Positions 25,607 through 39,480 are shown, numbered from the stretch's first letter. The stretch: 64,000 bases of DNA from Solea solea (GCF_958295425.1 NC_081142.1:3986917-4050916), one strand, 5' to 3'. Program-made: numbers and translations. Notes: generated by a model from the sequence alone, not told the origin.

Positions 25607-25683
25607 TTGGAAATTCTCCAGCAATGGGTACGTATCGAGACAAAATTTGTCCCAATACATACCCATTGTTGGTGAATTTCCAA
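25607..25683. repeat. 77-bp near-perfect palindrome (hairpin)
   Basis: Two 38-base arms flank a single central base at 25645. The left arm starts TTGGAAATTCTCCAGCAATG and the right arm in reverse complement starts TTGGAAATTCACCAACAATG; 33 of 38 positions match. In RNA from the minus strand, the neurocan sense strand, three of the five differences become G:U pairs, so only two true mismatches remain. It could be a small foldback element or an intronic hairpin RNA. There is no ORF and I know no family for it. Confidence 0.8.
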
Positions 25684-26118
25684 CGTGTCGAACGTGTCTT
25701 ATTGCCAAAGAGGACCATTCACCCATCCTCCTGTCTCATAGACACCATAGTAGCCAATGGCAGCCAACAGAAGAGATACACATGTGATGGTAGAATGACA
25801 AAGAATGTCTGTATATGCTACAATTTATAATATAATTCATAAATCCCCACTCTCATTATGCTGGGGTGAAGATCCAAGTGTGTGTCTGGCATCCAAGTAC
25901 CTCTGCATGCAGTGACAGTATTAAATCTGAGCCACACAAACATCCATTCCAGTGTGACTCCACATAGCCCAGGTGGACATGTGTCTGCTGCAGTGGAAAA
26001 TGAAGTGATGCACACAGTGTAACTGTGACAGATGAGGACCGGCTCGTCAAGCAGCCACCAAGGATGACTGCAAGAGTCAAAAGGTGAAGTCATCACCGCC
26101 AGTCCCCCTCCAGTCAAT

Positions 26119-26158
26119 CACACACACACACACACACACACAAACACAAACACACACT
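26119..26158. repeat. (CA)n microsatellite
   Basis: A CA run with two CAAACA interruptions near its end, in intron sequence. Confidence 0.92.
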
Positions 26159-29100
26159 GACCGTAAGACTAATATCTGCATCAGAGCTGCACATGGCTTT
26201 TCTTTGCCCTCATGAAAAATGACAGTGACACGTCTGATAACTAATCCATCATCTCTCCTGGGTTTTAAATGGATGTCACCGTCGACTGATTGGAAAATCT
26301 GGAGCAAAGCTATAGTGCTCGACGCCTGTGGGTGTTTTGTTAGTGTCATTGATAACGATCGTGCAGCCACTTTATTCACTATTTCAATTTTCACTGGTTT
26401 ATGTTTTGGTCTGTTGCCACAACCCACTGCCGTCCAATAACCTAAATAAAAAAAACGGGGTCCACAGTGGACAAGTGTTATAATATAGACGGATAAAAGC
26501 AGAGTAAGTTGACGACATGGTGTCGTGGTGTTTGCCCTGGACAGGGAAGCAAAACAGAAAGCTACAGCCAAGGTTAGTTCATGATCTCTCTCTCTGTATC
26601 GCTCTCACAGACGTAGTTGGTGGATATTTAATGTACATATGTATCGACTACTGTCACCTTCTTGGTTATCACTCCTCTCATCATGTGTTAATTTTCCGCT
26701 GTTGAGACTCCGCTGCTGCTCCAAAGCAGAGACACTTTCCCTTTCAATCTCCTGCCTCATCCTGATGCAAATAACAACATGATCGGAATAACACTGTATG
26801 TGTTTGGGTATGTGTATGAACACCGCACAATGCTGGGTATAAATGCAGTTTGCAAACGTTCATAGCCACTCTATAAAATGCTTTGAACTGGAATTGCAGT
26901 AACTGTTTAAATGCTTAAGGCAAACTTTTGAAATACATTCCCAGTGGTCCACACAAGAAAGGACTCATTGACCAAAGTCCACCAGATGCCAGCAAAATTG
27001 CCTTAATCATAAGTAAAAAAGAGGACTTTTCCTCAGCTGCCATTTACCCGCACTGATAAATGTCAAAGGTACTGAGCTGCGGCAGAAGAAGACATTGATC
27101 CAATCTGCAGACAATTAGTAACGACTTATTACACACAAATGAGACTGTGCTCTTCACCATCTGTCCACATCCTGCACACTTAACAATAACATCGTATGTA
27201 TAGCACACGCGTAAGATGGAGAGTTTATGGATTATGTGACGACTGCAGTGGAATCAGCCCTTAAGAGGCAACATAAAACGAGTTGTGCAGTTATTCCTAT
27301 TGGTTATGATATAATTATAAATGTGTGTGTCTATGCTTGTGCTCATTAAATAACAACTAATATGCCAGATTAAAAAACAGCATTAGAGAAGAAAAAAAAA
27401 TCACTTGAATAAATGAAAGGACAGGATAAAAATTAAAGTGTAGTTCAGAGAAGCACAAGAGGAAGCGATGGATTGAGAACAAGTGGGAGAAAATGTGGTG
27501 TAAGGTGGGACAGACGGTACTATCATACAGTCCTCCACTTATGATTAATTACACGCCGGTCTGAAAATAGGTTGCCTCCTCCATCCCCACTGCATGTCTT
27601 CTTTTTCTGTGTGAAACATACAGAGAAAAGAAGAGAGATATAGAAGGCTGGAGTCTGGAAAAGGAAGGAGGAAAAAGAGAGGCAGACACACGGGGATAAA
27701 ATGAAGAACTGCGAGGGTTCAGCTTTCAGTGCTGAAGTTTGACGCATATTCACACTCAGTAGACACTGCAAGTTCGAAACCTCTAAGCAGATACTTCAAC
27801 TTCCCTCCAATATTGTGAGGAGTATCTTAAAATATGTTCTATCTACCCTACAAGGTCATCATAAATGATGTTAACATTTTTTGGGAATCTATTCCCTGAT
27901 GCCAACGTACACATTTTATGGATTTAGAAGCATCTATAAAAGAGGATCGAGACAGACGGGATGTTTTTGCCGTCTGAAGCTGAGTGCTGAGAGAACTCGT
28001 TTGAATGGAAGCTGAAGTAGAAAAGGCTGCGCTGACAGAAACTGCGCGACAAAAACGTGTGCGCACAGCAAAACTGCACACACGTGCACTTACGTTTACT
28101 GTACGTACACCTGCTTATCACACACCATATGGCTGTGCTTAGATTCACTGAACCCTGTAATAGCTTTGCTGAGACAGATCATGCCTCAGCCTGCTCTAGT
28201 GTTCCCGTTCTATGGGTGTGATAAGCCATCACCTGGCCCTGCAAGACCCGTCCTGTTAAAATTTAATACTACAGTACATCCCTAAAAGGTACCGAGGCAC
28301 ACAGAATGGTTAGAGCCACGTGGATTGCTGTGCTAAACTGCAAAGTGTGGGGTTAAACACAGGCGTTATCCCTGTAAGGCCTCTATATATATATATATAT
28401 CTATAGGGTGAAATATTCATATTCACAATTTGTATAATGGCTTCAATGAAAGTGTGTTATGTGCATCTCATCACATGTGTCTGAATTATTTAATCACACA
28501 ACAAGTGGAACAGGTCACAGCAGGACCAAGACATTACTCAATAAACTGTTGATTTTTGTCTTTATTTCCACTTTGTGGTGAGTGTGTAATCTGCACTTTG
28601 AATAGACACTAGAGGAAGAATGAAAGCAATCTGTGTTAAAGTATTGATAAAACCTCTCTCTCAGGTGGAGATGCAAGCCTTAATACAGTGTATGATTACC
28701 TCAAAGTAATTGATTTACATCTTTTGAGCAGCAGAAGGACAGAAAGTGTGGCCAAGAAAGGAGGGCAAGAAAAAGAAAAGATCATGTTGGCTTGTTGGTG
28801 AAGGGAAGAAGTCACATGATATCCAATTACATTTGAGGCTAATATGAAAGTTTGGTTGTAAAATGGCCCGGAAACTACAGCGCTATTAATCAAAGACGGT
28901 CATATACACTATAAAATTGCTTGTTGTACAGAATTATAATGTAAAACTTAATGGGGGAGCAGAGCACCTGCTCAACTGCTGAGTCAGTGGCTCAAGGACA
29001 ACTGATAGGTTTCCATAAATACTCACACGGAGATTGAGACCAGCTTGACCACTTGAATACACAACCTTGAATCCTTTTGGGCCCGAGCATCTTTAAGGGA

Positions 29101-29233
29101 AGGTTGTAGATGAAGCAGGTAGAGATGTGATCATTGTCCTGAGCTTGAGGAGAGCAACCTCGGACAAAAGAGGATTGATGAGTGCTACAGGGAAGGGAGC
29201 TGCTATTTCTGTCTGTATTCTCTCTATGTGGCT

Positions 29234-29236
<3 letters not shown>

Positions 29237-29267
<31 letters not shown>
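29237..29267. repeat. (TG)n microsatellite
   Basis: A pure TG run of 31 bases in intron sequence. Confidence 0.93.
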
Positions 29268-29268
<1 letters not shown>

Positions 29269-29553
29269 CAAGGGTGAAAATGACAGTGGATGCAGTCTAT
29301 AGTGTCAGACCGTGCTGTGAACCATTCCACATGTAATCCTGTACAACACAGCATAAAATATTTACTGAGATGGTGCAATCAACTGTTCCAAGGTGTTAAC
29401 TATTTAAACCGTGCTATTATCAATTTACAGTTATATCTTGTTCATAACATCATTACAACTTGAAGCATACAAAGCTTGATGGACTATGGACCAATAGACT
29501 GCGGCAGTTTTCTGGTGAGTGAGCTCATTCAGGTGCAGGAGACTTTGGTAAAG

Positions 29554-29585
<32 letters not shown>
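29554..29585. repeat. (CAT)n microsatellite
   Basis: Ten CAT/ATC triplets. They produce the poly-His and poly-Met ORFs seen on the two strands, which are not genes. Confidence 0.94.
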
Positions 29586-31454
29586 CAACCATCTGACCTT
29601 GATAAGTGAGGCTGTTGCAGCCACTGGAAGAGTTTATGTTATTCTTCATGTAGTCAAGAACTTGAATTTTCTGACATTTTAAATGTGCAAATAGTTCCCC
29701 ACCCTTCAAGTTTAAGTCAATTCACTACATGATTGAAATATAGATGTGGATATGCAAGTTAAAAAAACATTGACCCGATATATACGATCGCAATAAAGAA
29801 TATAGAGATAAAAAATCATTTCCATCACTACAGTTTTTAAACTGCATATGTTTCCTCTTCTGTGCAGGAGAAAACACAGACACACACACACACACACACC
29901 ATGAAAAAGCATGACACTTGCAATTAGCCACAGTGCCAGCAGTGTGAGGCAGCAGAAAGCTGCAGATGTGCTCTTAGTGAGCACCTCATGGACCCAGCGT
30001 CACACTGAATCAGCCTGGAGAGGACCAGGCTAGAAAGAACACGCCAGCAATTCAGCGCAACCCAATTCAGCAGATCTGTATGACAAGACTGGCGAAGAAA
30101 TTGAGAATCTATTGTTACAAGAGCGGCACTTGTGGCGTCTCCATTCGTCCTAAATAAATTCCATTATCTGAGCTGTCAGAGAAGCAGGAAAATAATCCAT
30201 CCTGGCTTATCATCACAAACACATTCTATCCACTTTGACGTTTTTCCCTCTCTTTTCTTCAGTGTGTCTTCACATTCATTTTCCCAAGCTCTGCGAAATA
30301 TTGAATCAACTGCATTTGCAGTTTTTTCTAATTATCAAACAACATTTTATACACACACCACACTCAAAGTGCGGGAACGTGTGTAACAGCTTCTGTCAGT
30401 GATCTGTAATGAATTATCCATCGTGTGACCAACGTGATTAGTATCAAAGAACACGTATTGTTACACATCAAGTAACAGCACAGTCATGCTTGCATGCACG
30501 ATTATCATGCTATCAAATTAAATTATGGAAATTGAACAATGGATTTTCCACCATGATGTAGAATTAGGCAAGGAGACATTTGCTTCTGATTTTCATTTTG
30601 GTACAAAAGCCACTGGAAGAGATCTCTGGTCTTTATCTTGAGATGTACCTGGTGATTCTGTGCTTGATGCAGCAGGTACAGTATAATGACAAGTTGGCAA
30701 CAGGGCTGTCAAGTGTGGAGTGAGATCGGAGGGGTGCTGATGAGTGAGAAAACCTAGTCTCGTGACTCCAGCTGTCCAGCCGTGCGGGCGGACGTGAGAC
30801 ACTTTTCTTTTTCTGCAACCAGTGTATTTACCCGGCAACAAGAAATACTATTTCCTGATTGGGTGATTGGCACCTTCGATTCATAGATTACTCATTTATA
30901 TGTGGTGACTTTTATCACTTATCAGAATGAGAAATGTCACGTGTGGCGTGTGAACTGATTGAAATGCGTGTGTGAGACTTTGTGAGAGCTCTGGTTGCCA
31001 AGCTAAGTGCAAGAAATAAGAGAGTAGGGGAAGCAAGGGTGCTGATGTTTCAGCCAAATCACACTTCAGATGGCCTTTACTGAATTGCTCATGGAAATGT
31101 GCAGAATAGCATAACAGTCCTGAGTAATACAACAGACACTTTGACGACAAACTCTTTGCACAGATTCATCAACATCAAAAATAGGCACAATAAATCCACA
31201 CTGTCACCTGAAGGCTTTAGGTGAGTCATGTATCTAAAGTGTCAGTTTCTTCCTGCTCTATCTGTTATCTGTTAATGTTACTTCATTTTCACCAATCACC
31301 TGATTCTATGAATTGTTGTTTTTCATTATCCCAGACGGAGCCTTTATTATGGGGAAGGGAGGTCAGAGATATTCAGCTGCAACATGTAACTTCACTAATA
31401 AAAGTATTTGTGGGTAACAAGGAAGGTGCCTTTTTTTCATTATAATTATTATGT

Positions 31455-31796
31455 TTCAGAAGACTGTTTAGCACTCACAGCGAGAAAGTTTGAATCCCTG
31501 TTTGCCTGGAACTTTTCTGTGTGAAGTGTGCATGTTCTCCCTGAGTGTGTGCGTATGTTTTCTCCAGATAGTAGAGCTTCCTGTCACAGTCCAAAGACAT
31601 GCAGATTAGGGTTTGGTTTATTAGAGACTTCTTAACTGCCCCCAGGTGTGTATGTGAGAGTGAATGTCTGTTAGTCTCTGTAAGGTTGGTCCTGCTCGTC
31701 TATTCACAATTCACCCTGCCTCTGGCCCAGAGACAGCTCGGACTGGCTCCAGCTCCCCCTGGAAAAGCAGTACAGATCATGGATGGATGGATGGTT
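31455..31796 (+). mobile_element. tRNA-headed SINE-like repeat, copy 3
   Basis: The head includes TTTAGCACTCACAGCGAG and a B-box-like GTTTGAATCC. The body has GTGCATGTTCTCCCTGAGTG and CACAGTCCAAAGACATGCAG. The 3' end has GACTGGCTCCAGCTCCCCC and a tail GATGGATGGATGG at about 31783..31794. It is joined directly to the Tc1 relic that follows. Confidence 0.7.
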
Positions 31797-32281
31797 CAGA
31801 GGTATAAGGCACTTTCGGGCAGAAAAAGGTCACACATTCTAATATTTGGCTGTGGGGGCATCGCTATGATCTGGGGTTGTTCAGGTCTAGGTTCAGCAAC
31901 ATTATGTGCCCCAAAGATAAGGTCAGCTGACCTACATATCCTGAATGACCAGGATTTTTTGAGCATATTCCAAGATGACAATGCCAAGATTCATCAAATA
32001 ATGAAGAAGTTGTTTAAGGAGCATGAGACAGCATTTTCACACATGGATTGGTCACCACACCTTAACTCCATTGGAAATCTATGGGACAATCTGGAGAAGA
32101 CTTAACACTTAACAGTCCAACTCCATCATAAATACATTAGCAAAAAACTGTGGAATGAAATAATTGTAGCTACATTGCATAAGTTTATTGAAGCAATGCC
32201 TATGCAAATACATGCTGTAATCAAAGCTAAGGATGGCACAACCAAAAATTGATAGGGTGACTTTGTTTTTATCAGGGCAGT
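31797..32281 (+). pseudogene. Tc1/mariner transposase relic, 5'-truncated
   Basis: One frame retains the C-terminal half of a Tc1-like transposase. [11 protein letters not shown] corresponds to the usual VMVWGC motif, [10 protein letters not shown] to the QDNAPxH catalytic segment with its second Asp, and [13 protein letters not shown] then [14 protein letters not shown] to the region with the third acidic residue. After the stop at 32103-32105, GTGACTTTGTTTTTATCAGG and GCAGTGTA look like a Tc1 terminal repeat end near 32281. The DNA-binding N terminus is absent. The frame upstream of about 31800 comes from the neighbouring SINE-like repeat, so this is a dead copy. Confidence 0.8.
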
Positions 32282-32784
32282 GTATATTTTTACATGGAGG
32301 AAAAACCTCGCTTTTTTAAATGCACTTTTTACTGCAGTTACCACAGTGCCGCTCATGGTTTTAGTTGAATCTGTTACAGATGAATCAACTTTACAGAACA
32401 GCTGTTATGCAGCTTGCTGTTTCACCACACACATCATTATGAAAACAAGCAACCATACATTCACTATCCCCACACACATCAGTCCAGCTTACAAAGTAAC
32501 ATCATATGTGCCATTCTGCAGCTCACAGAAACACTATATTCCTCCCTGCTGAAGCCAATGTGCTTTGTGTCCTGCTGTGATTGGCACAGTTGCTTGGAGA
32601 GGATGGGACCAATAATGTGACTGGCTGAGAAGACAGTGATTAATCATCAAACTTTGAATACCATGCTCCTCTAAAGCCTCTGGCACATATTATGCTCAGC
32701 CAATATTAGAAGATTTGAAGAGAATGTTTGGACACCCCTCCACTGACCTTGCTCATTGGATATTATTTGTTGTGAGGCTGTTGT

Positions 32785-32809
32785 TAAAGGTCCAGTATGT
32801 AACTTTTGG
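32785..32809 (+). repeat. terminal segment of TAAAG-type dispersed repeat
   Basis: The 25-base segment beginning TAAAGGTCCAGTATGTAACT matches the segment at 39456 at 21 of 25 bases. A similar end, in reverse, ends near 61600. I recall such ends from fish non-autonomous hAT-like elements. The element's other boundary is not clear, so only the conserved end is listed. Confidence 0.4.
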
Positions 32810-35800
32810 TAGGGTTTATTGACAGATATTGATTACACTACCCATAAGTACGTATGTATAAGTGTGTAAATCATGTTTTGGTTTTTGTAACCTTAGATGA
32901 AGCCTTGTATATGCTTGGGACAGGGGCGTGCTCACCACAGAGTGCATTTTGCATTATGAAGCGAAAGCTTACTTAAACAAAAAGACAGACATCTTTTGTT
33001 TGATACTCAAAGGCACCTGTAGTTTCCTGACACATGACAAATGACGAATGTTACGGACACATCTTTCAGAGATCTTTTTTCTCCTCTGCCTGCATGTTAA
33101 TAATTCAGAGTGGCGACTATCAATAAGTTGTTCTGCATGCAGAACACTGATATTCCAGGAAGCAAAGAGTGGGCAACAGAGTTTTTCTAGAGATATGCTC
33201 AAAACTCAACAAAGATCAAGTTTACGTGACAACACAGTGAATCCACCAACAGAAAATCTTTTTTTCCCAAAAAATCCTCTAAGCAATTACGACATTTAAC
33301 AAACCTCCTCATTCTTTTTACACCTCAACAGATTCTGCAGCCACCACCTGTACCCGACGCTCCTCCCCTCAGGACCTGTCATTTTTTCCCTGTCTATAAA
33401 TAATCCGCTGTTGGGACAGATCTGTGGGTGTGTCTGACATGCCCTACATGACGAGACCCCTCAGCCCTTCCACCCACTGTGGGCTGAATGGTGCATGATG
33501 CTTTGTGACTGATGCCGGGAGCCAAACGCCACTGCCACTGCTCGTCTCCGCCGTCAGTGCCAGCAAAAGCAATCGTCAGTCAGATAATCGGGCAGCTCAA
33601 AATCCCCAGCTGGGTGCACTCATCCTCTCCCGTGCCACTCCTCTGTAGCTTGAAAATACCTCAATTTCAAATCATGCATTTCACTGTTAACCTTGATGGC
33701 AGGAAGCTCCATTTTCATCAGCATGTGCCAGCATGTGTGACCGGCTGAGTCGCTGTCAGATGTATGTGTGTCTGACTGCAAATGGAGAATGAACGCGCAA
33801 GAGTAACATCTCAGTGATGCTGCTATTTAAATCTTGTTAAATGTGGCACAGGCATAATAGAACCCCTATTTTAACTGTGTCTGCTGGGCAGGTTCACATC
33901 TTAATACATTTATATCTTGATCATTCTCATTTAGAGGTAATAAAAGTAGAAGTTAAAGCTGTAGTAGAAAGGATCATTAGAAAAAAAATTGTTGAGTCTC
34001 GTCCTCAGGTCATTAAATACTAACGATTTGGGATGGAGGCTCTTTGTCTTGTTCCCCTCCCACCAAATGAGCAAAGATAGACACAGACACTGCATACTAA
34101 ATGACCCAAGGCAATCTCCCAATCTCTGAAACACTCAATTGTTGATGTTATATTGTCCAACTTTGTTTTAGATGACTTTTCTTTTCCTATATCAACCCCA
34201 GCCGCAGCTGTGACCCAAGCCATTATGTTTTTGTGGTGTCCATCCATCCATCTAACCGTCTACATATGCACATCATCAATTCTGCTCTTGCAATAACCTG
34301 AAGAATGAGGTCATTCTTTGACTGACACTGATTTGGACTTGAGGGTGAACTAATTAGATTTAAGAGATCATAGGTTAAGGTCATCGTGACTTTATCATCA
34401 CAGATTTTCTATATAAAGATATAGATAAAATATATTAAGAACACAAAGAGGGAATCCTTCTCAATTTGGCATTTAAAAAATTCACTGGGACTAATGGATA
34501 AAAGATCAAAGGTTACTGTCGTTAACATGAAACTGGAAACAAATTGGATAGACAACAACTGTTGGTCAGCAATGGGCTGTGCAGTGCTGGAATAGTGGCC
34601 ATTCCAAGAATGAATAGAAGCACTATAAATAAATGTAGTATGTATATGCTCAGGTGCTTGGAACAGCCAGTAGGTGTGTCATGTCTCTGAACTTACAAGG
34701 CTGCTTTCAGCCCTGCAAAAAATACAACGCGGTTGAAGCTACAAAGGGTGCATAAGTCTACAGGAACATTGTTCAATCATCCCGGCGTTTGCCTTAAGTG
34801 CGATTGTTCCCACCAGGTATTAAAGTGCGTCCTGGATGCTTTCCTGTGACCACATGATATGAGATAGCCACTGACGTTGTGATGTGTTTAACGAGTCTGA
34901 CAGCAGAGATGTGTCTGATGTCAATGTGCGTGTGTGTGTGTGTGAGTGAGAGAAAGAGCAAAAACAGAGCTCTATGCACACTGTTGTTACATAAAATAGC
35001 ATTTTAACTATAAGAGAAAAACAAATCAAGTGTCAGTGTGATGGTAGCTACAAATGAATCTGATGATTAATTTAAAAACAATTCTAACTGCCATAGATCA
35101 GCCGTCAGCTGAAGATGCCGTCTCTAATCCAGATGTGGTCTCTAAAGATTGGATCTTGGATCACCTGTGTGTAATGAACGGGGCCAAAAACCAATCTGAA
35201 ATGCAGCAGTACCATGTGGAGCCTCTTCCTCTTCCTCCTTTGCCCTCTACGAGGACATACAGATAGACCAGTGAAATGTTCTTTCAGCAAACGGAAGCAG
35301 ATTCCTCACGTTTAATCTGATACTGCCTGAATGCCCCACTGTAATTGTTACCCATATAACTTGCACAAGTTAGTCTCTCGCTGTGAGCAGCCACACAGAG
35401 GATTATATTTCCTCTGACAGCTCCCCGCTAAGCTTTCTGTCCCAATTGGTAGAAAAGAGAGGTGATGTTGTTCCGTGCTTTATGAAACTTTATGTACCCT
35501 CAGGGGCCCTAAGGCTGTACCTGACAATAGGAAGCCACAGATAGGCATGCATGTGGGGAAAGACACCAGCGAATCTCTCTGGGTATCATTATCTGTGATT
35601 TTATTGGGTTGACATATGGGCTTCTCTAATCTACTTTACAGAGGCAGCTAAATGAAAATGACTAGAATAAAATCAGATGAGATGACGAGCGATGAACGCT
35701 CCAACAAGCAGGTGATGACTGAATCTGCCGTGTGGCTAAAATGTACTTATTTGTTGTCCAAAAGCCTAAAGGAACAAGCATTTGCTATTTCCGGTTGATA

Positions 35801-37640
35801 TGAGAATTACGCTGATTATTGTAATGTTGTAATGAGATGCAAAGGTATTGACGTGAGAACACAAATTCTTTCACAACGATGCTTTTTGAACACACAGGCT
35901 TAAGGCAGTGTACTAATGAAGCAAACACGTGACAAGAGCATATGTTTTGCCCAAGGAAACAGATTATTCTTTGTTACTATGCTGCTCAAGTTAACGGAAC
36001 ACTTTGGTCTGCCAACCAAATAATATTTGAAATGGCTGTGAGAAGAAAAAGAAATAACCTTGTGTTTGCTGCTTTGTTGCAGATCAGCAATCACTAACCA
36101 GTCAAGAGGTTCAGCCATTCAGTTGCCATAATGGGAGCTATGGGTCATACTATCTCGAAAATAAACAACAGCTGCCTGTGATGGGCTCATAGACGCTGAA
36201 TAATCATCCGGTTTTGTAGTGGGAGCAAAGAAAATAAAGTATGTTTTTATGATGCCATAAAAATGCTTGTTTAAGACAGCTTTCCTCGTGTTTTTTCTGG
36301 CTCACTGCAGAATGCTAAACTCAAAATTTGATGGTGCATTAGCTTTACAAACATTGCTGTCCGTGTCATTGACTTTTATACGTATATAAATCAGCACTTT
36401 TTAATCCTAAAAATGTCAGAGAGCTGCGATAACAGATATTTAGTTTGAGCAATTTGCCTGCTGCACATGAAACAGCCCACTCGCTGAATTAGTCACTGAG
36501 TGTTTTTAATTTTGCAGTTAAAAAATATCCCACTCCACAAAACAGCAAATATGTGCCTTCTATATCTGTGCTCGCTGTAATGTCCTGCTTCAGCACTTGA
36601 TTTGTCTACTGAAAGATGTGCATCATGAACTGCTGTTCATGCAATTGTGTGTAAAAAAAAAAATGCTGAAGGTTGAAAAGAGCTCAAATTCAGCATATCT
36701 AATCTGGCGTGATAAGTGACCACGTTAGCTCATCGTAACTTCCAAAACATCGATAAAGTCAGTCACTGCTCTCTCTTTCTCTCTGTCCTACCTCATTGTT
36801 GTTTTTTAATCTCGTCACTCTTCTTAATCTCCACATTTCTTCTTATCTGCTGCTATTCTCTCTGTGTTTACTCCATATCATATTATACTTCATATTCGCT
36901 ACCTTCCATTTATGACACAATCTCAGCATTTACGAGGCAGTCAGATAACAAAAACACATTGTCTCCGCTGAAAAGCTTTACTAAAACTAAAAATATTATC
37001 TTTTGAACAGTTGCATTCATTTCTCTCATGACTTGACAAAAGCAAATGGTGCTCAAAGTCTTATTTCACACTAAATATGAGATGTTAGCTTTTATTGCTG
37101 CCTTATTAGTTAGTTAGTTAGTTAGTTAGGCTATTGCCTAGTTGTAGCATGTCTGTTTTACAGTAATAAGAATGACAATGTCAAAATAAACAACATTACT
37201 AACGAGCTAATTACTGTTAGAACGCCGTCACCGTTACTGACAATAAAATGTGGCACATTACAATTAAGCTCATTGAAGAAGTGTTCATCTGACCAGGCTC
37301 TCTCAGCCGCACAGGGGCCGGAAGGTTTTGGTGAGGGGGGCGGGGCAACTACATACGTAAAGATGATTGGATAAGGTAGAGTAACATTTCCTGGTAAGCC
37401 AATCAGAGGCACAGTCACACACACAGTAATGGCTAATGGATAATTCGCAGTTACATTCGATGTGTAGGTAAATTAAAGGTTCTAAAACATCTGTTGTGTT
37501 TCATTGTTATTACATTTGATGGGAGTCTTGTCTCACATTGTCCCACAGCAACATTACATTAGTTTTTCCTGTTAATACTTTATTCCATTGTGTCCATTTC
37601 ATTCATTAAACATATTTAAAATTCAGTTTTATTAGTATAC

Positions 37641-37671
<31 letters not shown>

Positions 37672-37698
37672 TATTATTATTATTATAATTATAATTAG
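37641..37698. repeat. (AAT)n/(ATT)n palindromic tract
   Basis: About ten AAT triplets run straight into ATT triplets, then TATAATTATAATTAG. The two halves are complementary and can fold into a hairpin. Confidence 0.9.
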
Positions 37699-38326
37699 TT
37701 ACTAACCTTTTTTAAAACTTTTTCGGGAGAATTAACTAGTAACTATGAATCAGGGAATCAATCAATCAATCTTGTATTGATTTAGAAATTTTTGTTACAA
37801 ACTTTGGTGGATTCAAAGTTTCAGAGCAAAGTAAATAACAAGGCTCAGTGTGACTCCCAAGGCCTCCTGGCGGTAGCCTGATTATCTATGATGATTTAAA
37901 AAACAGAAGCAAGAGAAAGTGAGAATCGCCTCACTGGTATAACTCTGGTATAAAAAGTAGCTGGGAATTCATTTCTTTTTCAAACTCATTAAATGTGGTT
38001 AGTGTTTCAGGTGTGCTCTAAGTAACCACACACAAACAAACAAACAAACAAAGAAGAATGCCTTAGTCACATGTGACTAATGTTACCACTAACAATTTCA
38101 ATTGGCTAAATAAATTACTTCAGCACTTGCTGTAAATCTGGATGCAACAATCATCATCATGGTAATTTGTCTTGTATGTGGTGTTTTGCAGTTGAAAAGG
38201 ATTTGTCACCTACCATTTGTTGTTGTTTGTGTTCCACCACAAATACAATCTACTACAGTGATTTGTGCAGGACCACAGCACACACACCTGGATCTTAACA
38301 ATCACATCGTAGTGACTTTCGGGGTG

Positions 38327-38358
<32 letters not shown>

Positions 38359-39219
38359 GCTCAGGACTCCGCATGCTTTAATTTGGTTTACATAAACAGT
38401 TTGGATCACAGCATCCTGGAGGGACTGTATTTCTGTTCACCACACTATATATGAGCTCATTTCTTTGTTGCTTAGTCGTTCCCCCTGGTTAACAGGATAC
38501 AAAGAGCCATTGCTCAGTTAGTGTAATGCGGTTTCACCCCACACCATGATAGAGCCCAGTGTCCCTCAAGGATTTTTGTCACCAAATCCCATTTGTTTAA
38601 TAAGCAGCAGCCAATAGCACAGGATTAAAGTCAACAGCTGGAAGAAAAATGATGGAATTCCACTATAAAGGGGAAAAAAGAGGAGAAAGTTGGAGATGAT
38701 TAGCAGATAAAGGGATGACAGATTAGACAGTGGATGGATTTAAAGGGAGGCCCTTCCTTTAAAAGGCAGTGATGGGGATTATACTGAGGCTGAACATCAT
38801 GCAGGACACAGATATGGTTAGATGGCTATTGACTTCCTTGAGTCGCATCACACTGGAGTTCAAGAGGCTATGAAAACATTATGCCGGGAGTCACATAACA
38901 ACGACCAGCGGAGTAATAAAAGACATAAAGTCAGGGAGATGGTGGGGAGTGAGGGAAATGGGGGTTGGGATAGGTAGGAAGGCAGAATCGGGGAAAAGAG
39001 AGAAGGAAGGAAAGAGGGAAAAAACATAGGAGATACAGAGGCAGGAAAATCAATGGTTTTCTATGCAGCACAGAGACTGCGCCCTCTCACTGATTCAGAA
39101 AGCCTGTCCAAGGACAACGTAATCAAGCAGCCAAACTGAACATCTATCCACAGACCCATAGTGATGATATGCCACAACATCCTGTCCCTGTGTCCATTTA
39201 TCTCCTTCTTTCAGCCCCC

Positions 39220-39220
<1 letters not shown>

Positions 39221-39252
<32 letters not shown>
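39221..39252. repeat. (CA)n microsatellite
   Basis: A pure CA run of 32 bases in intron sequence. Confidence 0.93.
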
Positions 39253-39255
<3 letters not shown>

Positions 39256-39455
39256 CACACACACTTCAACCTGCTTGCTCTTCTCCTCCAAATGTAACGC
39301 TGTGATTTGATTGAGGGTTAACTGCAGTGTTATTGATGTGGCGAGAGGTCTGATCCATCCTGGGCCCAGGGTAAGGCACAGGCCCAGGACAGCTATAACT
39401 CAGAGTGATCCTGGACCAGAGTATTTGCCAGAGTATCAAACCGGCATTGGTCATT

Positions 39456-39480
39456 TAAAGCTGCAGTGCGTAACTTTTGG
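39456..39480 (+). repeat. terminal segment of TAAAG-type dispersed repeat
   Basis: This segment begins TAAAGCTGCAGTGCGTAACT and is shared with 32785. It probably marks the left end of an element of several hundred bases whose right end I could not place. Confidence 0.42.

Noticed and set aside
26077..26571. 164-codon minus-strand ORF with a poly Cys/Val run
   Set aside because: It crosses a CA microsatellite, has no recognisable domain or codon pattern, and no supporting splice signals.
29431..29709. Poly-Met/poly-His ORFs
   Set aside because: They are produced by the (CAT)n microsatellite.
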